Assembly: GCA_950097245.1 (NCBI GenBank)
Contig: CATNCS010000019.1
Location: 1-36,291, forward strand
DNA: 36,291 nt
Source of the DNA: an uncultured Oscillospiraceae bacterium
GTDB taxonomy: Bacteria; Bacillota; Clostridia; Oscillospirales; Oscillospiraceae
Reading direction: 5' to 3'
The notes beneath the pieces were generated by a model. The model was not told the origin of the DNA. It saw only the letters and a program-made list of their open reading frames with translations, and did not search any database. This document shows, piece after piece, positions 30,501 through 36,291 of the stretch. Numbering within the stretch: the first letter of the stretch is position 1; each line of letters begins with the position of its first letter. The position numbers were made by a program, and so were the translations under genes.

Positions 30501-31316
30501 ATGGAGATTACAAAACAGGAGCGCTGTGGCGTCCCTTTTTATGCCTGCCCGGACCCCGCCTGGGCGGGGGCGGCCCACGGCTTCTCCACCCGGCAGGGGG
30601 GCGTGTCCCCCGCGCCTATGGACAGCCTGAACCTTGGCGCCAACCGGGGGGACGACCCGGCCAACGTCCGGGAAAATTTCACCCGGTTCTGCGCCGCCGT
30701 GGGCGCCGACCCCAACGCCCTGGTGAAAAACCACCAGATTCACAGCGATATCATCCGCCCCGTCACCCGGGCAGACGTGATGGACTCCCCCGAGGCCCCC
30801 GGCACCTTTGAGGCCGACGGACTCATTACCGACGAGCCCGGGGTGTGCCTGACCGTCTTCTCCGGGGACTGCATCCCCATCCTGCTCTACGACCCGGTCC
30901 GGCGGTGCGTCGCCGCCGCCCACGCCGGCTGGCGGGGGACCGCCGCCGGCATCGCCGCCCGGGCGGCGGAGGCCATGGTCCGGGACTACGGCTGTCAGGC
31001 GGGCAATATCCTGGCCGCCATCGGGCCGGGCATCGGCCCCTGCTGCTTCGAGACCCATATTGATGTCCCCGACGGTCTGCGGGCCGGGCTGGGCCCTGAC
31101 GCCGAGGCCTTCATCCGCCCCCTGTCAAAGGAGGGAAAGTTCTCCGTGGACCTGAAGGGGGCCAACGCCAGGTGGCTGGAACGGACAGGCCTTCTCCGGG
31201 AGCACATCGCCCTCTGCACCGCCTGCACCGCCTGCAATCTGGAGGAGTTCTGGTCCCACCGGGTCCAGGGAGGGCAGCGGGGCAGCATGGCGGCGATGAT
31301 CCAGCTGGTTTTGTAA
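30501..31316 (+). CDS. pgeF: PgeF/YlmD-family polyphenol oxidase (purine nucleoside phosphorylase-like)
   Basis: A cytoplasmic enzyme of the Cu-oxidase_4 (PF02578) family, 271 residues. Members act on nucleosides (adenosine deaminase and phosphorylase activities) and also correct peptidoglycan precursors carrying serine. The metal ligands are H78 and H81 in NHQIHSD, C124 in SGDCIP and H141 in HAGWRG. Length and order are normal. A GGAGGAG RBS precedes the ATG. It appears monocistronic, followed by a family 2 palindrome pair. Confidence 0.92.
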   Translation: MEITKQERCGVPFYACPDPAWAGAAHGFSTRQGGVSPAPMDSLNLGANRGDDPANVRENFTRFCAAVGADPNALVKNHQIHSDIIRPVTRADVMDSPEAPGTFEADGLITDEPGVCLTVFSGDCIPILLYDPVRRCVAAAHAGWRGTAAGIAARAAEAMVRDYGCQAGNILAAIGPGIGPCCFETHIDVPDGLRAGLGPDAEAFIRPLSKEGKFSVDLKGANARWLERTGLLREHIALCTACTACNLEEFWSHRVQGGQRGSMAAMIQLVL

Positions 31317-31319
31317 GGA

Positions 31320-31435
31320 CCTCATCAGTCACCGCCTTTGGCGGCGCCAGCTTCCCCTAAAGGGGAAGCCTTTGGGGTACGTATTTTAGGCCTTCCCCTT
31401 TAGGGGAAGGTGCCCCCGAAGGGGGCGGATGAGGC
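31320..31435. repeat. Palindromic repeat family 2, inverted pair
   Basis: The left unit starts CCTCATCAGTC, has ACCGCC-TTT-GGCGG, and ends in CTTCCCC-TAAA-GGGGAAG. The right unit is the mirror copy (CCTTCCCC-TTTA-GGGGAAGG, CCCCCGAAGGGGG, ending GGATGAGG). The shared core and head match the single unit at 25520-25570. It fills most of the gap before the next gene. Confidence 0.75.
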
Positions 31436-31471
31436 CGTCCCCCCTACATCCAATTTACAAAGGAACTGCCC

Positions 31472-32986
31472 ATGAAACGATACCGTATTACCGCTTTTTT
31501 CCTTGCGCTCCTCCTGTCCCTGTCTGCCTGTGCGGGAGGCCCCGTCCCTGACCTGTCCGCCTCCTTTTCAGGAGGAGACGCCAGTCAGCCGGAGGACCCG
31601 CCCCAAAAGGCCCTCCCCTTCACCCTGGCTGTCTATCCGGAATACAGCCTCCACCCCGCTCTGGCCGGCAACCGGGCCAACCTGACACTGGCCCCCCTGC
31701 TCTATGAGAGCCTGTTCACGGTGGACGCCTCCTTCCAGGCCCGGCCGGTGCTGTGTCAGGGCTGGTCGGCCAGCGAGGACAAGCTGGTATGGACCTTTAC
31801 CCTCCACGCCGGGATTACCTTCTCCGACGGCACGCCCCTCACCGGCCAGGAGGCGGCTGACGCTCTGAACCTGGCCCGCTCCTCCGGGAGCCGGTACCGG
31901 GAGCGGCTGTCCGACATCACCGCTGTTACCGCCAGCCAGGAGGCCCCCTATCAGCTCACCATTACCCTCCGGCGGCCCAACGGCTCCCTGCCCCTGCTGC
32001 TGGACGTCCCCATCGCCCTGGGGGCGGATGACTGCCCCGCCGGCACCGGGCCCTATGTGCCGGCGGAGGACGGACTGTCTCTCACCGCCCGGAGCGGCTG
32101 GTGGCAGAAGAACAAGACCCTGCCGCTTCAGTCCATCCCGCTTCGGGCTGTCACCCGCAGCGACGAGCTGATCTACGACTTCGACTCCGGGGACATCTCC
32201 CTGGTGGACGTGGACCTGATGGCCACCAACGCCATGGGCTACGGGGGCAACTACCAGACCTGGGACTACCCCACCAGCGATTTTCTCTACCTGGGCTTCA
32301 ACACCCGGAGCGGGGTCTTCCGCACTGCCGCCGCCCGGCGGGCGGCCTGGCTGGCGGTGGACCGGGACGCTGTCGCCACCACCGTCTACTCCAACCACGC
32401 GATTTCCACCCTCCTTCCCGTCCATCCGGCCGGCGGGCTGTACCGGCCCGGCCCGGACTCTCTCACCTATGACCCGGAGGGGCTGGCCGCCAAAATGGAG
32501 GAGCTGCGGCTCCAGGGCAGCGAACTGGTGTTTCTGGTGAACAGCGAGAATGTGGCCAAGACCTCCGCCGCCCAGCTCATCGCCTATCAGCTGGAGGCGG
32601 CCGGGTTTGCCGTGGAGCTGAAGCAGCTCCCCTTTGAGGACTACACCGCCGCCCTGGCCGCAGGGGAGTTTGACCTGTACCTGGGGGAGACGGCCTTCAC
32701 CGCCGATTTCGACCTGGCCCCCCTGCTCTCCTCCACCGGCGCCCTCAACTACGGCGGCTGGTGGGCGGAGGGAGCCGACGCCCTCCTGGCCGCCATGCAG
32801 GGGGCCGCTCCGGAGGAGAAGCCCGTCCACGCCGAGGCGTTCTTTACCTTGTTCAGCGAACAGGTGCCCATTGTCCCCATCGCCTTTAAAAACGGCTCTG
32901 TCCTCACCCAGTGGGGCCAGCTGTCGGGGCTGTCGCCGGTGCGGGGCAATGTGTTTTACCAGATCGAAAATTGGACCGTTTCGTAG
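31472..32986 (+). CDS. ABC transporter substrate-binding lipoprotein (SBP_bac_5, peptide/nickel type)
   Basis: A 504-residue extracytoplasmic receptor. The signal peptide ends in lipobox LSAC (C20). The mature part has the family's opening block (LYESLFTVDASFQARPVLCQGWSAS), the HAGITFSDGTPLTGQEA signature and a C-terminal WTAGxx-like AFTADFDLAPLLSSTGALNYGGWW. Ligand is not evident; oligopeptide or nickel are the usual choices. No permease or ATPase is nearby, so it is an orphan or works with a distant system. Its TAG stop is the first part of a REP (GTAG), so its end is REP-derived. Confidence 0.92.
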   Translation: MKRYRITAFFLALLLSLSACAGGPVPDLSASFSGGDASQPEDPPQKALPFTLAVYPEYSLHPALAGNRANLTLAPLLYESLFTVDASFQARPVLCQGWSASEDKLVWTFTLHAGITFSDGTPLTGQEAADALNLARSSGSRYRERLSDITAVTASQEAPYQLTITLRRPNGSLPLLLDVPIALGADDCPAGTGPYVPAEDGLSLTARSGWWQKNKTLPLQSIPLRAVTRSDELIYDFDSGDISLVDVDLMATNAMGYGGNYQTWDYPTSDFLYLGFNTRSGVFRTAAARRAAWLAVDRDAVATTVYSNHAISTLLPVHPAGGLYRPGPDSLTYDPEGLAAKMEELRLQGSELVFLVNSENVAKTSAAQLIAYQLEAAGFAVELKQLPFEDYTAALAAGEFDLYLGETAFTADFDLAPLLSSTGALNYGGWWAEGADALLAAMQGAAPEEKPVHAEAFFTLFSEQVPIVPIAFKNGSVLTQWGQLSGLSPVRGNVFYQIENWTVS

Positions 32987-33049
32987 GGGCGGATATTATC
33001 TGCCCGTAAAGCCTGTCTGTCGAAACGGGCGGATGGTATCCGCCCCTAC
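32983..33049. repeat. REP inverted pair F
   Basis: Left unit GTAG plus GGGCGGAT-ATT-ATCTGCCC (one mispair); right unit GGGCGGAT-GGT-ATCCGCCC ending CTAC. The stems differ from the other copies but still pair. The TAG of the left head is the stop codon of the preceding gene. It ends just before the purL RBS. Confidence 0.8.
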
Positions 33050-33072
33050 AAATAAAGAGAAGGAGAAAGAAC

Positions 33073-36000
33073 ATGAGTGTTTACCGCTGTTTTTCCAAGA
33101 AAAAAGAGGGCTTCGATGTGGAGGCTCAGGGCCTGTGCAGGCAGCTGCGGGAGCAGCTGGGCATCGACGGGCTCCAGTCTGTCACGATCCTGAACCGGTA
33201 CGACGTGGAGCAGATTGATCGGGAGGTCTATGAGCGGGCCAAGGATATCGTCTTCTCCGAGCCCCAGGTGGATGTGGTCTACGACGAGGACTTCCCCATG
33301 CCCCGGATTGCGGGAGCCTTTTTCGCGGTGGAGGCCCTGCCGGGGCAGTTCGACCAGCGGGCGGACTCCGCCGCCCAGTGCATCCAGCTCATGGCGGGGG
33401 TAGACCGGCCCCTCATCGCCTACGCCAAGGTCTACTTCCTGGAGGGACACCTGTCTCAGGAGGAGCTGGACAAGATCAAAGGCTTCCTCATCAACCCGGT
33501 GGAGAGCCGGGAGGCCTCTCTGGACAAGCCGGAGACCCTGGTGCGGGAGCACGCCGCCCCCGACCGCGTGGATACAGTGGAAGGCTTTACCTCTATGGAT
33601 GACGGCGCCCTGTCCGCCCTTCTGGACAGGCTGGGGCTGGCCATGGACCTGGACGACCTGAAATTCCTGCAAACCTACTTCCGGGACGAGGAGGGACGGG
33701 ACCCCACCATCACCGAGGTCCGGGTGGTAGACACCTATTGGTCCGACCACTGCCGCCACACCACCTTCTCCACCCATCTGGACGACATTCAAATCGACGA
33801 CCCCGCCGTGAAGGCCGCCTATGAGCGGTATCTGGCCGCCCGGGTGGAGGTCTACGGCGAGGAGAAGGCCGCCCAGCGGCCCCAGACCTTGATGGACATC
33901 GCCACCATCGGCACCAAGGTGCTGAAAAAGCGGGGCCTGCTCCCCGAGCTGGACGAGAGCGAGGAGATCAACGCCTGCTCCATCCACGTTCCCGCCCAGG
34001 TGGACGGCGAGACCCAGGACTGGCTGCTCATGTTCAAGAACGAGACCCACAACCACCCCACCGAGATTGAGCCCTTCGGCGGCGCGGCCACCTGTATCGG
34101 CGGCTGCATCCGGGACCCCCTGTCCGGGCGGGTGTACGTCCATCAGGCCATGCGCTTTACCGGGGCCGGCGACCCCCGGGTCCCCTTTGACCAGACCCTG
34201 GAGGGCAAGCTGCCCCAGCGCAAGCTGTGCCAGACGGCGGCGGCGGGCTACTCCTCCTACGGCAACCAGATCGGCCTGGCCACCGGCCACGTGGCCGAGG
34301 TGTATCACGAGGGCTACATCGCCAAGCGGCTGGAGTGCGGCGCCGTGGTGGGCGCGGCCCCGGCGGAGAACGTGCGCCGGGAGCGGCCCGCGCCCGGGGA
34401 CGTGGTCATCCTCCTGGGCGGCCGCACCGGTCGGGACGGCATCGGCGGGGCCACCGGCTCCTCCAAGAGCCACAACAAGAAGTCGCTGACCACCATGGCC
34501 TCCGAGGTCCAGAAGGGCAACGCCCCCGAGGAGCGGAAGATTCAGCGGCTGTTCAGGGACGGGGAGGTCACCCGGCTCATCAAGCGGTGCAACGACTTCG
34601 GGGCCGGGGGCGTCAGCGTCGCCATCGGCGAGCTGGCCGACGGGCTGGAGATCGACCTGGACGCGGTGCGCAAGAAATACGACGGTCTGGACGGCACCGA
34701 GCTGGCCATCTCCGAGAGCCAGGAGCGGATGGCGGTGGTGGTGGCCCCCGAGGACGAGGCCCAGTTCATCGCCGCCGCCGAGAAGGAGAACCTGGAGGCC
34801 TACCGGGTGGCTACCGTCACCGAGAGCCCCCGGATGGTGATGCACTGGAAGGGGCAGAAGATTGCCAACCTGTCCCGGGCGTTCCTCAACACCAACGGCG
34901 CGGTGAAGCACGCCAGAGCTCATGTAGGGGGCGCCGCCCTCGGCGCCCCGCATACCTGCCCCGAGCCCAACGGGCCGGCGAGGGCGCCGGCCCCTACATT
35001 GCGGGAAATGGCCTCCAGCCTGAAATGCGCCTCCCGGCGGGGGCTGACGGAGCGGTTTGACAGCACTGTAGGGGCGGGGTCCGTCCTTATGCCCTTCGGC
35101 GGCAGGTATCAGGCCACCCCTGCCCAGGCGATGGCCGCCCTGCTGCCCGTCCTGCCCGGCCAGGAGACCGACCAGGCCAGCGTCATGGCCTGGGGCTGCG
35201 ACCCGGACGCCCTGTCCGTCGACCCCTACCAGGGGGCCTACAAGGCAGTGACCACCTCTATTGCCAAGCTGGTGGCCGCAGGGGCGGATTATAAGAAGGT
35301 CTACCTCACCTTGCAGGAGTTCTTTGAGAAGCTCCGGGACGAGCCCGTCCGCTGGGGCAAGCCCGCCGCCGCCCTGCTGGGGGCGCTGTCCGCCCAGCTG
35401 GACTATGGCGCCGCCGCCATCGGCGGAAAGGACTCCATGTCCGGCTCCTTCCTGGACAAGGACGTGCCCCCCACGCTGATCTCCTTCGCCATCGCGCCCA
35501 TCAAGGCTGGGGAAGTGATTACCCCCGAGTTTAAGGAGGCGGGACACGCCGTATATCTCTTCTATGGCGGCGATACAGCGGAGGAACAGAGGACCGCTTG
35601 GGAAGAGTTTGAGGTGTTCCGCGAAAAAGGAGAGGTCAAAGCCGCATGGGCAGTTGAAAACAGTCTGGAAGAGGCTGTTATGAAGATGTCCTTCGGCAAC
35701 CGGATCGGCTTTACTTTGAGTGGCGGAGGAAAGCTCTGGTCAAAGCCTTTGCCCGGCGCAATCGTAGCAGAGCTGACAGTAGACCTCGGAAACGAGTGGC
35801 ACTGGTTTAAAATCGGAGAGACTACCGCCGATCCGGTGATTGACTTGGGCAACGGCGACTCTGCCGCCATCGACGAGCTGCTCAAGCTCAACGAGGGCGT
35901 GCTGGAGGAGGTCTACCCCACGAAGGCGGGAACCTGTGAGGAAGTGCAGACCATCTCCTGGGACAAGCGCTCCCCCGCTGTCTGCAAGCACAAGGTGGCC

Positions 36001-36291
36001 CATCCCAAAGCGGTGATTCCTGTCTTCCCTGGCACCAACTGCGAGTACGACACAGCAAAAGCCTGCATCCGGGCGGGCATCGACCCGGAGATCGTAGTGG
36101 TGCGCAACCTGACCACCGACTTCCTGGCCCAGTCCGCCCAGGCCCTGGAGGCGGCCATCCGCTCCGCTCAGATAGTGGTCCTCCCCGGCGGCTTCTCCGG
36201 CGGCGACGAGCCCGAGGGGTCGGGCAAGTTCATCGCCTCCTTCCTCCGCAACCCCGCCCTCAGCGACGCCATTATGGACCTGCTCCAGCAC
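33073..36291 (+). CDS. purL: Phosphoribosylformylglycinamidine synthase, large type (3'-truncated by window edge)
   Basis: FGAM synthase converts FGAR and glutamine to FGAM in purine synthesis. The visible 1073 codons are open to the last base; the large single-chain type is about 1,200-1,300 residues, and the missing part should hold the catalytic Cys of the glutaminase domain. The signature NETHNHPTEIEPFGGAATCIGG is at about 322-343, with a second synthetase half at LERFDST-VGAGSVLMPFGG and GGKDSMSGSF, and the start of the glutaminase domain at VIPVFPGTNCEYDT. A complete REP pair lies in frame at residues 617-642, between the halves. Bases 35540-35880 have lower GC and different codon choice. 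RBS AAGGAG. Chain order and length match Clostridia PurL. Confidence 0.95.
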   Translation, partial: MSVYRCFSKKKEGFDVEAQGLCRQLREQLGIDGLQSVTILNRYDVEQIDREVYERAKDIVFSEPQVDVVYDEDFPMPRIAGAFFAVEALPGQFDQRADSAAQCIQLMAGVDRPLIAYAKVYFLEGHLSQEELDKIKGFLINPVESREASLDKPETLVREHAAPDRVDTVEGFTSMDDGALSALLDRLGLAMDLDDLKFLQTYFRDEEGRDPTITEVRVVDTYWSDHCRHTTFSTHLDDIQIDDPAVKAAYERYLAARVEVYGEEKAAQRPQTLMDIATIGTKVLKKRGLLPELDESEEINACSIHVPAQVDGETQDWLLMFKNETHNHPTEIEPFGGAATCIGGCIRDPLSGRVYVHQAMRFTGAGDPRVPFDQTLEGKLPQRKLCQTAAAGYSSYGNQIGLATGHVAEVYHEGYIAKRLECGAVVGAAPAENVRRERPAPGDVVILLGGRTGRDGIGGATGSSKSHNKKSLTTMASEVQKGNAPEERKIQRLFRDGEVTRLIKRCNDFGAGGVSVAIGELADGLEIDLDAVRKKYDGLDGTELAISESQERMAVVVAPEDEAQFIAAAEKENLEAYRVATVTESPRMVMHWKGQKIANLSRAFLNTNGAVKHARAHVGGAALGAPHTCPEPNGPARAPAPTLREMASSLKCASRRGLTERFDSTVGAGSVLMPFGGRYQATPAQAMAALLPVLPGQETDQASVMAWGCDPDALSVDPYQGAYKAVTTSIAKLVAAGADYKKVYLTLQEFFEKLRDEPVRWGKPAAALLGALSAQLDYGAAAIGGKDSMSGSFLDKDVPPTLISFAIAPIKAGEVITPEFKEAGHAVYLFYGGDTAEEQRTAWEEFEVFREKGEVKAAWAVENSLEEAVMKMSFGNRIGFTLSGGGKLWSKPLPGAIVAELTVDLGNEWHWFKIGETTADPVIDLGNGDSAAIDELLKLNEGVLEEVYPTKAGTCEEVQTISWDKRSPAVCKHKVAHPKAVIPVFPGTNCEYDTAKACIRAGIDPEIVVVRNLTTDFLAQSAQALEAAIRSAQIVVLPGGFSGGDEPEGSGKFIASFLRNPALSDAIMDLLQH
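34924..34997. repeat. REP inverted pair G, in frame within purL
   Basis: Left unit GTAG plus GGGGCGCC-GCCCTC-GGCGCCCC; right unit GGGCCGGC-GAGGGC-GCCGGCCC ending CTAC. Both stems are perfect. It is translated as HVGGAALGAPHTC...ARAPAPT in the linker between NTNGAVKHARA and LKCASRRGLTERFDST. Confidence 0.85.

Noticed and set aside
35066-35085. Another GTAGGGGCGGGG that looks like a REP head within purL.
   Set aside because: It encodes the conserved DSTVGAGSV of PurL, lacks a hairpin partner, and is explained by coding sequence.
33046-35547. A very long open frame on the minus strand opposite purL.
   Set aside because: It is antisense to a clearly conserved gene; its Gly/Val/Leu/His-rich composition is an artefact of high-GC codon use.
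1-36291. CRISPR array, tRNA or rRNA genes.
   Set aside because: No regularly spaced direct repeats, cloverleaf structures or rRNA-like sequence were seen on either strand.

Overview
The window looks like a high-GC, spore-forming Clostridia chromosome, probably Oscillospiraceae of the Flavonifractor / Lawsonibacter / Pseudoflavonifractor type. This is judged from protein style, the CotF-type coat gene, SLH proteins, a GlnRS gene, a YjiH-type permease and Gram-positive RBSs; no database search was possible. It is mostly core and metabolic sequence with little classical accessory DNA. One truncated IS3-family element lies at the left edge.

Layout. 1-677: end of an IS3-family insertion sequence. 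731-2640: rpsB-tsf operon on the minus strand, with a good promoter and a structured leader. 2743-3824: a gene of unknown function, a small companion and a CotF-like coat gene. 3909-5131: thioredoxin and an unusual thioredoxin reductase (minus). 5226-6302: SLH protein with a cysteine-hydrolase-like tail. 6445-8151: glnS. 8197-9483: cytoplasmic GH13 enzyme. 9609-14344: complete branched-chain amino-acid ABC transporter (livF-G-M-H-J order on the plus axis, transcribed leftward). 14345-15072: long AT-rich divergent control region. 15073-18699: aminotransferase, iron-type alcohol dehydrogenase and YjiH permease operon. 19347-27368: co-directional run starting with a divergent type IIA topoisomerase pair interrupted by a small gene and a REP-associated tyrosine transposase (RAYT), then YitT, LUD and a lipoprotein. 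27469-32986: SLH protein, DUF1540, a DUF2238-like membrane protein, a small protein, a YlmD/PgeF-type enzyme and a solute-binding lipoprotein. 33073-36291: purL, running off the right edge.

The main discovery candidate is a RAYT/REP system. The window contains 14 copies of a short unit, GTAG followed by a GC-rich hairpin. Most are arranged as head-out inverted pairs of about 63-76 bp. They lie in intercistronic gaps (rpsB-tsf, trxB-trxA, upstream of two other genes), at the stop codons of two genes, inside the RAYT gene itself (three units), and as a complete pair read in frame through purL. The stems differ between copies but stay base-paired, which points to selection on structure. GTAG is also the foot recognised by the E. 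coli RAYT. The RAYT gene at 21764 overlaps its neighbours at both ends, within the topoisomerase operon.

Other points of interest are a helically phased set of TGGACA sites and a pair of ARG-box-like palindromes in the liv/aminotransferase divergent region, a thioredoxin reductase lacking NADPH-binding motifs, and a second palindrome family (CTTCCCC-TAAA-GGGGAAG).
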